NCBI GenBank assembly: GCA_029865385.1
Contig: JAOUGX010000003.1
Coordinates: 33,691 to 97,690, forward strand
DNA: 64,000 nucleotides
Direction of reading: 5' to 3'
From: Gammaproteobacteria bacterium
GTDB lineage: Bacteria; Pseudomonadota; Gammaproteobacteria; Steroidobacterales; Woeseiaceae
The position numbers and the translations under genes were made by a program. Each line of letters starts with the position of its first letter. The stretch's first letter is position 1. The notes under the pieces were generated by a model. The model worked only from the letters and a program-made list of their open reading frames with translations, was not told where the DNA came from and did not search any database. Shown piece by piece: positions 27,079-34,884 of this stretch.

Positions 27079-27257
27079 TTGTAAGCATTAACGGTCAATT
27101 GAAGCAGCAGCCACAGGATCAATAACACATTGATTTAAAAGATAAAACGTTAATGACTTCACAGTCACAGCATGTCGTGATTTAATAACCCGGCAATTAT
27201 TTCAATCGATGTTTGCCGGCTCAAATCGTAGCAAGCGCCCAGACAAAAGACAGGACC

Positions 27258-27620
27258 ATGACCAATTTGATCAGGATTCTTTCCGCCACTGCCATCGTGC
27301 TCTTCGCTCAGATCATTTGGGCTTGCGAGTATCCCGCCAACATTTCAATTGCTAACGGGAGTACTGCGTCGAAGGATGAAATGGTGGCGAGCCAATCGGC
27401 TGTTAAGCAGTACGTTGCCGACATGGAAACGTATCTCACCTGTATTGTTGACGAGGAAAAATCAGCACGAGCTCTGATGGATGACATTGCGCCTGAGGAA
27501 GAAGAACAGCGCGAAGAAATGCTCAATAAGAAATACAATGCTGCTGTCGAGCAGATGGAAAAGGTAGCCGCCGACTTCAATAGCGAGGTGCAGGCATACA
27601 AGTCCAGGGACGACACCTGA
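27258..27620 (+). CDS. Small exported protein of unknown function
   Basis: 120 residues with a signal peptide (cleavage predicted after IIWA) and a helical, strongly acidic mature part. Two cysteines (CEYP at the mature N-terminus and YLTCIVD) may form a disulfide. The segment DMETYLTCIVDEEKSA plus the Glu-rich helix suggests a coiled coil. ATG at 27258 has AGGA four bases upstream; an earlier in-frame start lacks one. No family recognised. Confidence 0.75.
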   Translation: MTNLIRILSATAIVLFAQIIWACEYPANISIANGSTASKDEMVASQSAVKQYVADMETYLTCIVDEEKSARALMDDIAPEEEEQREEMLNKKYNAAVEQMEKVAADFNSEVQAYKSRDDT

Positions 27621-27709
27621 CGATTGGGTCGCCGGTCCCACTCGAACCGATGAGCACCGGCTTTAAATGAAAAATCTGCAAGCGCTATTTCGATCTCGCA
27701 ATTTCAAAT

Positions 27710-27931
27710 TCACAGGGAATCGATCTCTCGTTTGAGGTCATACCGATTCTCGGTAATGATTCTTTCCAGAACACGAATACGCTCTTCGAGTTGGTCGATC
27801 TTTTCCAGCGATTCTTCAAGCTCGGGATCTACTTCCGATTTCTTTCTGCGGCGCTTGCATCTACCCTGAATTATATTTGCGCACAAGACAATGGCAATAA
27901 TCGAAAGCACAAAGATCTGGGTGCTGGACAT
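27710..27931 (-). CDS. PspB-like small membrane protein, last gene of the psp operon
   Basis: 73 residues: one N-terminal membrane helix, a basic stop-transfer (CKRRRKK), then an amphipathic coiled coil (LEKIDQLEERIRVLERII). The layout is that of PspB, and the coiled-coil end resembles the C-terminus of the preceding PspC-domain protein. It lies 27 bases downstream of that gene on the same strand. I infer a second PspB-like partner for PspC; sequence identity to true PspB cannot be measured here. Confidence 0.7.
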   Translation of the reverse strand: MSSTQIFVLSIIAIVLCANIIQGRCKRRRKKSEVDPELEESLEKIDQLEERIRVLERIITENRYDLKREIDSL

Positions 27932-27958
27932 TTTTGATCCTCTTACGTTCGCTCGTAA

Positions 27959-28345
27959 TTACAGTTTTCTGAATTCTTGATCGAGATTGAATCTCGACGA
28001 CGTTACGTAGCGCTCGAGCGTGGCAAGCCGCCGATCCAGTGACTGGTATCGTCGTCGCACATCTCCCAGCGTCTGTGCCGGCGCGGCACGCACAGCTCGC
28101 CTGAATTCCGCGTCGTATGACGGCGGTTTCTTATCTTCGGAGGTTGCAGGAATCAGAAAGACCGCTCCAAAGTACGCTATCAAGGTAATAGGCATCGCCA
28201 TAAAAAGAGATATGACGGCGAGAACTCTTGTGGCCTTCAGGTTGAAGCCGAAATAGTCTGCAAGCCCGGCGCAGACCCCCGCGATCATCGCTCGATCCTT
28301 GCTGCGGGTAAATCGTCGCCGGGGATAGGAGTCAGCGTAACTCAT
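27959..28345 (-). CDS. pspC: PspC-domain membrane protein with C-terminal coiled coil
   Basis: 128 residues. The PspC domain (about 10-70) shows RSKDRAMIAGVCAGLADYFG followed by a hydrophobic region (VLAVISLFMAMPITLIAYF). The C-terminal half is cytoplasmic and ends in a coiled coil (RRLATLERYVTSSRFNLDQE). PspC senses envelope stress with PspB and relieves PspF inhibition by PspA. The start overlaps the preceding gene's stop (ATGA). Confidence 0.88.
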   Translation of the reverse strand: MSYADSYPRRRFTRSKDRAMIAGVCAGLADYFGFNLKATRVLAVISLFMAMPITLIAYFGAVFLIPATSEDKKPPSYDAEFRRAVRAAPAQTLGDVRRRYQSLDRRLATLERYVTSSRFNLDQEFRKL

Positions 28346-28638
28346 GTTCGTCCCCAGTCTCGCTCCGTGTCTCGACGGCGCCAGAATTCATACTCTGCAC
28401 GGCTTCCGGAATAGACCAACGGCTTTTCCCTGAAAAGCAGGGTTGCGCCGATGTACAGCAGTACCGTTGCCCAGAAAAACACGATCAGGCAAACAAAAGC
28501 AATCAGCCTGACTGTACCCACCCGGAAGTTGCAGAAATCCGCCAGTCCGGCGCACACACCAAAGACCCAGCCATTTTCCGGATCACGGTACAAGCCACGT
28601 GGGCGACCGCGGTCAATGTTCCAGGTTTCTCTGCTCAT
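28342..28638 (-). CDS. PspC-domain membrane protein, short copy
   Basis: 98 residues. PspC motif WVFGVCAGLADFCNF is followed by one or two membrane helices (IAFVCLIVFFWATVLLYIGA) and a short charged tail. ATG at 28638 with a GGAGGAAG leader is used; in-frame codons further upstream fall inside pspB. Its four-base overlap with both neighbours places it inside the operon. Two consecutive PspC proteins suggest functional division or a heteromeric sensor. Confidence 0.85.
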   Translation of the reverse strand: MSRETWNIDRGRPRGLYRDPENGWVFGVCAGLADFCNFRVGTVRLIAFVCLIVFFWATVLLYIGATLLFREKPLVYSGSRAEYEFWRRRDTERDWGRT

Positions 28639-28868
28639 AATTTCTTCCTCCACTCCGGTATTTCGCTGTCGAGTATGGTTTCCAGGGATTCCATCCTTTC
28701 CTCCAGCCTCTGTGACAGCTGCCAAAGATCTTCGAGCATTCTTTCATCGCCTCCGGATATCTCTCGTGCCTGTTTCCATTTGGTTATGAAATGCAGGACG
28801 ATGAACAGTGGCGCCGGAATTGCTATGAATACAATTACAGCAATGGTAATAAGTTCGCCCAACGCCAT
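28635..28868 (-). CDS. pspB: Phage shock protein B
   Basis: 77 residues: N-terminal membrane helix (ELITIAVIVFIAIPAPLFIV), a WKQAREISGGDE linker, and a coiled coil (EDLWQLSQRLEERMESLETI), the hallmark layout of PspB. PspB and PspC together transmit envelope stress to PspA. The ATG at 28868 is used; a TTG at 28880 overlapping the pspA stop codon is an alternative giving four more residues. Ends overlapping the next gene by ATGA. Confidence 0.9.
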   Translation of the reverse strand: MALGELITIAVIVFIAIPAPLFIVLHFITKWKQAREISGGDERMLEDLWQLSQRLEERMESLETILDSEIPEWRKKL

Positions 28869-28876
28869 CTCCAGTA

Positions 28877-29557
28877 TCAATTCACGTCAGTTGATCGGTT
28901 GCCAGCCACGCGCTTCTTCAGATCACTCAATTCTCTCGCTACGGATTCTTCGGCCTCAAGGCCTGCGAACTCGTGATTCAGGTCTTTTGGCAATCCCAGG
29001 TCGTAGGCTTCGATACGCCCCTCGACATCGTCGATTCGCCGAGTGTATTGCTCGAACCTGACCATCGCGTCTTCTATCTGGTAGTCGTGAATTTTCTTGC
29101 GCGCCGCCAATCTGCTCGTGGCCGTTTTGTGACGCGCCAGCAACGATTTCTGCCTGGCCTTGGCATCTTGAAGCTTGCTTTCCAGCCTTGCGATATCGTC
29201 ATTCAGCTTCGCGAGCCCGTCATCGATCACCAGGTAATCCGATTTGATCAATTCCGCTGCACCTGTGACACGCGACTTTTCGACCAGAGCTGCCTTGGCC
29301 AGATCCTCGCGACCCTTGCGCAGTGCAAGTTCCGCCTTTCCTTCCCAATCTGCCTGCTCTCTCTCCATAGTCTCGAGCTTTCGATTGAGATCCTTCTTGT
29401 CCGCAATTGACCGCGCGGCGGCCGATCGAACCTCGACCAGCGTGTCTTCCATTTCCTGGATCATTAGCCGGACGATCTTTTCCGGATCCTCGGCCTTGTC
29501 CAGGATCGCGTTGATATTCGAGTTCACGATGTCACTGAATCTCGTGAATATGCCCAT
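28877..29557 (-). CDS. pspA: Phage shock protein A
   Basis: 226-residue peripheral membrane protein of the PspA/IM30 (ESCRT-III-like) family. It is almost entirely coiled coil, beginning with the amphipathic helix MGIFTRFSDIVNSNINAIL and the conserved DPEKIVRLMIQEME. In unstressed cells PspA binds and inhibits PspF; under stress it oligomerises on the inner membrane. GAGG lies eight bases before ATG. First gene of the operon, behind a sigma-54 promoter. Confidence 0.96.
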   Translation of the reverse strand: MGIFTRFSDIVNSNINAILDKAEDPEKIVRLMIQEMEDTLVEVRSAAARSIADKKDLNRKLETMEREQADWEGKAELALRKGREDLAKAALVEKSRVTGAAELIKSDYLVIDDGLAKLNDDIARLESKLQDAKARQKSLLARHKTATSRLAARKKIHDYQIEDAMVRFEQYTRRIDDVEGRIEAYDLGLPKDLNHEFAGLEAEESVARELSDLKKRVAGNRSTDVN

Positions 29558-29594
29558 GACTTGATCCTCTTTGGTGAAAACTCACACGACATGT

Positions 29595-29610
29595 TGCATT
29601 ATCTGTGCCA
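29595..29610 (-). promoter_or_regulatory. Sigma-54 promoter of the psp operon
   Basis: Leftward sequence TGGCACAGATAATGCA matches the -24/-12 consensus TGGCACG-N4-TTGCW at all key positions (GG and GC with correct spacing). It ends 37 bases before the pspA start. The AT-rich stretch at 29635-29725 between it and pspF is where IHF and PspF enhancer sites would be expected. Confidence 0.88.
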
Positions 29611-29745
29611 ATTGGCCGAGGCCTTCGTATGTACTTGTTTTATATTATTTTTTCTCGACTTCAGGGTCAGCGACATGCGTTCTCGAAGTAGTTTTTTTCG
29701 CCATTTAATGGTATTTTTCGCACTAACTTGACGGAAAAGACCAGT

Positions 29746-30762
29746 ATGGCCGAAAGACCAAACCAGACCATCATCGGCGAAGCCCCGGTTTTCCTGGAGA
29801 TGCTCGAGCACGTGTCACGAGCTGCCACGCTCAGCAAGCCGGTATTGGTTGTGGGCGAAAGGGGAACCGGCAAAGAACTCATTGCGGCCCGACTCCACTT
29901 CCTGTCGCCCCGCTGGGAAATGCCGCTGGTCAAAGTCAACTGCGCGGCTCTGACCGAGTCGATACTGGAATCCGAGCTGTTCGGTCATGAAGCCGGAGCA
30001 TTTACCGGTGCTTCGCGGTCGCACATCGGACATTTCGAACGTTCAGACGGCGGTACGCTGGTTCTTGATGAATTGGCCACAATATCGTTGCGAATGCAGG
30101 AAAAAATCCTTCGTGTCATCGAATACGGAGAACTGCAACGCGTCGGTGGCAGCGATACTATTCAGGTTGATGTCCGAACGGTCGGTTCGACCAATGCGGA
30201 CCTCAAGCTTCTGGCAGAGAAGGGTCAATTTCGCGAAGATCTTCTCGACAGGCTCGCCTTCGACGTCATCACAGTGCCGCCGCTGAGAGATCGACTGGAG
30301 GATGTACTGCCGCTGGCTTACGCGTTCGCAATCAATATGGCCAGCGAAATGAAGCACGACTACTTTGCGGGCTTTACCGCCAAAGCCTCATCCGCATTGC
30401 TGCGCCGCGACTGGCCGGGCAATGTTCGTGAATTGAAGAATGCGGTTGAACGTTCCGTTTATCGGCAATCAAGCCAGGACATCCAGATAGATAACATCGC
30501 GTTCGATCCGTTTGACTCACCCTTTCGGCTGAGGAGCAAGAAATCGAATGCGGCGCAGCCGGCGGCCCAAGATGTCCCCAAGTCGAAGAAGATCGTCTTG
30601 CCAACCGACTTTGGCGCGCGAATTCAGGAAACCGAAAAGGAACTGTTGTCAGCGGCTTTGGACAATGCCAGATTCAACCAGCGCGTTGCCGCAGATCTCC
30701 TTGGGCTGAGCTATCACCAGCTACGCGGCAAGATCCGGAAATACAAGCTGGACCGATCCTGA
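29746..30762 (+). CDS. pspF: Phage shock operon activator PspF
   Basis: 338-residue sigma-54 activator without a receiver domain. AAA+ motifs: Walker A GERGTGKE (38-45), the sigma-54 contact loop GAFTGA (84-89), Walker B LVLDELAT, arginine-finger region ending RRDWPGNVRELKNAVER. A Fis-type helix-turn-helix (NQRVAADLLGLSYHQLRGKI) ends the protein. An Ala/Lys-rich linker precedes it. ATG at 29746 is preferred; TTG at 29728 is in frame. Divergent from pspA, the standard arrangement for autoregulated PspF. Confidence 0.95.
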   Translation: MAERPNQTIIGEAPVFLEMLEHVSRAATLSKPVLVVGERGTGKELIAARLHFLSPRWEMPLVKVNCAALTESILESELFGHEAGAFTGASRSHIGHFERSDGGTLVLDELATISLRMQEKILRVIEYGELQRVGGSDTIQVDVRTVGSTNADLKLLAEKGQFREDLLDRLAFDVITVPPLRDRLEDVLPLAYAFAINMASEMKHDYFAGFTAKASSALLRRDWPGNVRELKNAVERSVYRQSSQDIQIDNIAFDPFDSPFRLRSKKSNAAQPAAQDVPKSKKIVLPTDFGARIQETEKELLSAALDNARFNQRVAADLLGLSYHQLRGKIRKYKLDRS

Positions 30763-30776
30763 ATGCCTGTCCCGAT

Positions 30777-31700
30777 TCAGCTCTCGTCCCGGAACCGTCG
30801 CACATAGATTGCTGCGGTCGTAAATAAGCCGCAGACAAGCAATCCGAGCCATAATCCGGGGCTTGTAAGAAAACCGCCCAGGTCGATCATCGATAGCAGG
30901 CTCAAACCCGAACGACCCAGCGCGTTGAGTTGCTCGGAGTTATCGTCCCAAAGACCGAACGTGTCCAGTCCATGGAACAGCGGCATCTGACCACTGCGCA
31001 CAAAAATCGCTGTGCTGAACATCTTCGTGCCGACCAGCATTTTCTCGAACATGGGTAACAATATGATCGGTAGGAATCCGACCAGCAGCGCCGATCGCTT
31101 CGTATACGCCGACACCAGCAGAAACCAGCCTATGAACGGGGACAGCCACAAGGGTAGCGCCAGCAGGAAAATCAAGGTTGCTGTCCAGTTCTCCGTCAGA
31201 GGCGCCGCCGCCCAGATCAGGTGACCGGCATCGGCACCGCGAATGCTGACCCAGATACTGGAAATGGTCAGCACGACAATTTGCGTAATGGCGAGCACGA
31301 CGAAAGTTACCAGGGGAATTACCAATAGTGAGGTAATCAATTTGGATATGACCGTCTCGGCGTCTGTTACCGGCATCGAACGCCAGAACAGTATGCTCTT
31401 GTCTTTGCGCTCTGCGTAAAGGCAATCCAGCGTATAGAAAATTGTCAGGATCCACATCGCGAAAACGAACAAAACCGATACGCTGATCATCAGCACGGTT
31501 ATCGCATGCTTTCGTTCCGCTTCGCCGAGATTGCTTGCGCCGAGGATTGCAAGGTCCACAACCTGATCGAATGCGGATATCGCGACTTGGCCGGTAACAG
31601 ACATCACTGCGATTACCAGCGCAATGACCAGGGGCGTCACATAGATAGCGCGATGCTCCCAAAGTTCGCGCTTCAACAGTGCGACTTGTGTCGAGATCAT
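30777..31700 (-). CDS. ABC-2 type transporter permease
   Basis: 307-residue inner-membrane protein with six predicted helices typical of ABC-2 permeases. A short cytoplasmic N-terminus (QVALLKRELWEHRAIY) contains the coupling-type helix, and the DCLYAERKDKSILFWRSMPV loop resembles permeases paired with YtrA-type regulators. The gene overlaps the upstream ATPase by four bases (ATGA). Together with that ATPase it forms an exporter; the substrate is unknown, though similar systems respond to wall-active peptides. Confidence 0.9.
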   Translation of the reverse strand: MISTQVALLKRELWEHRAIYVTPLVIALVIAVMSVTGQVAISAFDQVVDLAILGASNLGEAERKHAITVLMISVSVLFVFAMWILTIFYTLDCLYAERKDKSILFWRSMPVTDAETVISKLITSLLVIPLVTFVVLAITQIVVLTISSIWVSIRGADAGHLIWAAAPLTENWTATLIFLLALPLWLSPFIGWFLLVSAYTKRSALLVGFLPIILLPMFEKMLVGTKMFSTAIFVRSGQMPLFHGLDTFGLWDDNSEQLNALGRSGLSLLSMIDLGGFLTSPGLWLGLLVCGLFTTAAIYVRRFRDES

Positions 31701-32554
31701 GTCGTGGCTCCCTTGACCTTGGCAACAAAGAGATCGGCTATGGCTGGAGTCCTGACTTCGCCCAAAGCTTTCAATCGATCTCGTCCAACACCTTCAAAAG
31801 TCATTATTTTTTTGCCGAACATGTCTCGTTCATGTATCGGATTCAATTTTCGAGCAAGTTCTGCATTATCTCCGGTTGCCTGAAGCTCGACATATCGTTC
31901 AGGGAGCTGGTCCATCGGAGAATTCAGCACAAGTCGACCGTCATTGATAAACATTACGTCGGTTAGCAGGTTTTCTATTTCTTCGACCTGGTGAGTCGTT
32001 ATCAGTATCGTTCTTTCCTGATCAAAGTAGTCGTTCAATACGTTACTGTAAAACTCCTTCCGGAAAATAATATCCAGGCCAAGCGTCGGTTCATCGAGTA
32101 CCAGAAGTTTCGCATCGATAGCGGTAATTATCGAAAGATGCAATTGCGTGACCATGCCCTTCGACAGTTCCTTGATTTTGGCCTGACCTGGGATCTTGGT
32201 CTTTGACAGTAATTCCCGCGCCTTGCTTCGGGAAAATCGCGGATGAACTGATTCGACAAAATCGAGTAACTGGGAAACGCGTATCCAGCGCGGCAGAACA
32301 GCGACATCTGCGATAAAACAGATGTTCTGCATAAGCTCTTTACGTTGCTTGAACGGGTCCAATCCCAGCACTGACAGGCTACCTTGACAATCCGTCAGGC
32401 CAAGAACTGCCTTCAAAAGCGTTGTTTTTCCCGCGCCATTCGGACCAATGAGACCGGTAATTCTTCCCTTTTCGATCTCGAAGCTGACGTTGTCGACTGC
32501 CCGCAGACTGCCGAAGGTCTTGGAAACGTTCCTGGCGCTGATCAGGCTAGTCAT
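31697..32554 (-). CDS. ABC transporter ATP-binding protein
   Basis: 285-residue ATPase subunit. Walker A GPNGAGKTT, Q-loop region after ICFIADVAVLPRWI, signature LSKGM (instead of LSGGQ), Walker B LLVLDEPTLGLD and switch His in ITTHQVEE. ATG at 32554 (MTSLISARNVSKTFG) has AGGAAAGGA directly upstream; it overlaps the regulator gene by eight bases. The LSKGM signature is common in ABC-2 exporters of the YtrB/BcrA type. Confidence 0.92.
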   Translation of the reverse strand: MTSLISARNVSKTFGSLRAVDNVSFEIEKGRITGLIGPNGAGKTTLLKAVLGLTDCQGSLSVLGLDPFKQRKELMQNICFIADVAVLPRWIRVSQLLDFVESVHPRFSRSKARELLSKTKIPGQAKIKELSKGMVTQLHLSIITAIDAKLLVLDEPTLGLDIIFRKEFYSNVLNDYFDQERTILITTHQVEEIENLLTDVMFINDGRLVLNSPMDQLPERYVELQATGDNAELARKLNPIHERDMFGKKIMTFEGVGRDRLKALGEVRTPAIADLFVAKVKGATT

Positions 32555-32936
32555 CCTTTCCTCCCTGGCCCGCCGCTTCCTGGTCATTCGCCTGCTTCAG
32601 CAGGTCTGCCGTATCCAGACCAAGACGATTTATCGCTGCAGATATCTTGGGCCATTCCATTTCCAGAAACCGTTGCCGCTCGTCTTTCAACAACTGTAGT
32701 CGCGCACCACTGGTAACGAACATGCCCCGCCCACGTTTTTTCTCAACCAGGCCCTCGTCGACAAGCTCCTGATAACCTTTGAGAACAGTCAGCGGGTTCA
32801 ATCGGTACTCGGCTGCTACGTTGCGCACCGACGGTAGTGCATCTCCGTCCACCAGAACCCTTTCAAGGATCATCTCAACGACCCGGTCTCTAAGTTGCCG
32901 GTAAATCGGCAGATCATCATTCCATTTAGGGTCCAT
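32547..32936 (-). CDS. GntR-family regulator, YtrA type
   Basis: 129 residues. The N-terminal winged helix-turn-helix (PIYRQLRDRVVEMILERVL, then LPSVRNVAAEYRLNPLTVLKGYQELV) is followed by a short C-terminal tail without a ligand domain, defining the YtrA subfamily. These repress their own ABC operon and are relieved by wall stress or antibiotics. The perfect palindrome at 33311-33332 on the operon promoter is the likely binding site. The stop overlaps the ATPase gene start. Confidence 0.92.
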   Translation of the reverse strand: MDPKWNDDLPIYRQLRDRVVEMILERVLVDGDALPSVRNVAAEYRLNPLTVLKGYQELVDEGLVEKKRGRGMFVTSGARLQLLKDERQRFLEMEWPKISAAINRLGLDTADLLKQANDQEAAGQGGKDD

Positions 32937-32956
32937 TAGGTATCCGATGTTTTCCT

Positions 32957-33259
32957 TTAGTCATTGATCGGTGCCGAGCGCTTGTCTGAACCCGCAGGGT
33001 TCCGACTGTCAAGCACGAGATCAACTCCAGTTTGCAGTGTGTTCATGCGATCGACCATCTCTGAAAACTGCCCCATGGTTCTGCGATCATAGGAGGTAGG
33101 CAGCACGACAGCTTCGGGCTGAAACTGCGAGTTGATCATGCGCGTATCGCCGAGCGACAGATTATCCCGCCCTTGTCCCGCGATGATGGCGATCACCAGC
33201 AAGAGAAACACGGCGAGCCCCATCACACTGTCAATTGCCCGTAACGCTTGAATGTTCAT
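32957..33259 (-). CDS. Small membrane protein leading the GntR/ABC operon
   Basis: 100 residues: one N-terminal membrane helix (about 12-28, VMGLAVFLLLVIAIIAG) then a polar domain without known motif (QPEAVVLPTSYDRRTMGQF). First gene behind the operator-bearing promoter and 20 bases before the regulator. Function unknown; possibly an accessory of the exporter. Confidence 0.7.
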   Translation of the reverse strand: MNIQALRAIDSVMGLAVFLLLVIAIIAGQGRDNLSLGDTRMINSQFQPEAVVLPTSYDRRTMGQFSEMVDRMNTLQTGVDLVLDSRNPAGSDKRSAPIND

Positions 33260-33310
33260 CCCCGAAAGTCCCCGGTCCGGCCGGTCCTACCGTACCGAAT
33301 AAGTGATCTA

Positions 33311-33350
33311 GTGTTATAGTTGACTATAACACCAACATTATTGTTTGCAA
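33311..33350 (-). promoter_or_regulatory. Promoter with perfect palindromic operator for the GntR/ABC operon
   Basis: Leftward promoter: -35 TTGCAA (33350-33345), 16-base spacer, -10 TATAGT (33328-33323). A perfect inverted repeat covers the -10: arm GTGTTATAGT (33311-33320), two-base centre TG, complement to 33332. The remaining 33351-33616 stretch is AT-rich on its left and holds no gene; it includes a short GGGA/TCCC hairpin at about 33452. Confidence 0.75.
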
Positions 33351-33616
33351 GAAAATTAACCCAAACCTGACTGCTGTGCCGTTTACAACTGCACACAAAC
33401 CGAACTTTTATTATTAATATCAATGTTTTACGAATTTTCCAGCCGCATGTCAGGGAAATCCCTCCTGTGGCCACCCGCGCATTGGCCAGGTCGCATCCAT
33501 ACCGCATGCGTGCCGAATCGACCGAGTGGAACCGGCCCTTGAGCGTCGCCGCCGAAGGACTTGAGCGAATCGGGCGTCTGCTATGCGAGCCGCCTGTCCT
33601 CGCCTATTCTCGGTCC

Positions 33617-34198
33617 ATGAGTGAGCAGATTGAGGATTCCGCACTGATGTTGCGCTACAAAGACGGCGACGTAGCGGCATTCGAGGTCCTGTACAAGCGC
33701 CATAAAGATTCTCTTCACCGTTACCTTTTTCGTTTGTGCAAGAACCGCGATACGGCAGAAGATCTATATCAGGAGGTATGGAAAAAAATCATCGACTCAC
33801 GCAAGCGATACAGACCAACGGCAATGTTCACGACTTTCCTCTACCGGGTGGCGCATAACAGCTTCATCGATTATGTACGACGGAACTCTCGTTACTCCTC
33901 AGGTGAAAACTACGATGCAGACAGGGATGAGTCTGTTGCCGACCCGCCCGAAGTCGCAGCTGACAAGCAGATTTTTCGTAGGCGCTTTGAGTTCGCACTT
34001 CTTGCACTGCCTGACGAACAACGCGACGCGTTTCTGCTGCACGAGGAGGCCGGACTCGGGTTGGATGCGATCGCCGGCATCACTGGTGCCAGCAGGGAAA
34101 CAGTCAAGAGTCGGTTGCGCTATGCGAACAACAAGCTGAAGAACTCGTTGCTAGATTCGTCACAGCCTGTTCGCGCAGGCAAGAATTCGGGACCCTAG
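33617..34198 (+). CDS. ECF-type RNA polymerase sigma factor
   Basis: 193-residue sigma-70 family protein with only regions 2 and 4. Region 2 (about 12-80) contains YLFRLCKNRDTAEDLYQEVW and the -10 recognition helix FTTFLYRVAHNSFIDYVRR. Region 4 (about 125-180) has LPDEQRDAFLLHEEAGLGLD and a helix-turn-helix ending SRETVKSRLRYA. ATG at 33617 fits the family N-terminus; upstream in-frame codons (to 33467) look non-coding. It heads a two-gene unit with a membrane protein that could be its anti-sigma factor. Confidence 0.92.
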   Translation: MSEQIEDSALMLRYKDGDVAAFEVLYKRHKDSLHRYLFRLCKNRDTAEDLYQEVWKKIIDSRKRYRPTAMFTTFLYRVAHNSFIDYVRRNSRYSSGENYDADRDESVADPPEVAADKQIFRRRFEFALLALPDEQRDAFLLHEEAGLGLDAIAGITGASRETVKSRLRYANNKLKNSLLDSSQPVRAGKNSGP

Positions 34199-34211
34199 GC
34201 TGCACAATACG

Positions 34212-34787
34212 ATGAATACCCGCAAAGAAACCGACTCCGATCCAGAAATTGACGAAGCAATAAGTTCGGCATACCGCGCGATTGCCGTCGAAACTTCCTC
34301 CGAAGAAACTGACCGGAACCTGCTGCGCGAAGCTAAACATTCTGTTTCTCAAAGTCGTTTCAGCGGCGGCCTGCCGACATGGATCCGTACGGCTGCCGTC
34401 ACTGCCGTGGCCGTGCTTAGCCTGGGAGTCCTATTGCAGTTCAACTTGAAATCAGTCCCCGGCTCGGGCGCGCAGGCAATTCCGGGCGTTACCGATGAGC
34501 TGACCGAGGCAGTGGAAATTACCGGGCAACGGCTGCGCGAACTGGACCGTGCGGCGGAAAGGCTATCACCGGCTAACAGGCCGGCGACGGGTGCATCGAC
34601 GGTTCCCGCTCCCGATCAGCCGGGCGATTCGCAGAGCGACAGGTTTTGTGACGCGGAAATGACGCGAACCCCTGCCGCCTGGTGGGCCTGTATCGAAAAG
34701 TTGAATCGGTCAGGCAATTTGCAGTCGGCACAATCCGAACTCGAGCGGTTGGAAGCAGAATTCCCCGACTATCGCCCCTCCAGATAG
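34212..34787 (+). CDS. Single-pass membrane protein, candidate anti-sigma partner
   Basis: 191 residues. Cytoplasmic N-terminal segment (about 1-55, helical: EIDEAISSAYRAIAVETSSEETDRNLL region), one membrane helix (about 57-78, TAAVTAVAVLSLGVLLQF), and a periplasmic Pro/Ala-rich stretch ending in an AWWACIEKLNRSG segment with two cysteines (C144, C160 approx.). Position directly after an ECF sigma gene and this topology fit an anti-sigma role; no ZAS or RskA motif is visible. Confidence 0.75.
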   Translation: MNTRKETDSDPEIDEAISSAYRAIAVETSSEETDRNLLREAKHSVSQSRFSGGLPTWIRTAAVTAVAVLSLGVLLQFNLKSVPGSGAQAIPGVTDELTEAVEITGQRLRELDRAAERLSPANRPATGASTVPAPDQPGDSQSDRFCDAEMTRTPAAWWACIEKLNRSGNLQSAQSELERLEAEFPDYRPSR

Positions 34788-34884
34788 AGCAACTACTGCG
34801 TGCCGATGCAGTGCCGCAATGTTAGAATCGCCGACCTCGCAATGATCTTTGCGACTACGCCTTATTAGCTGCCAGGAAGAAATC

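Noticed and set aside
27630..27670. GCCGGT/ACCGGC hairpin after the small exported protein gene as a terminator
   Set aside because: Stem has several mismatches and only three T follow; too weak to call.
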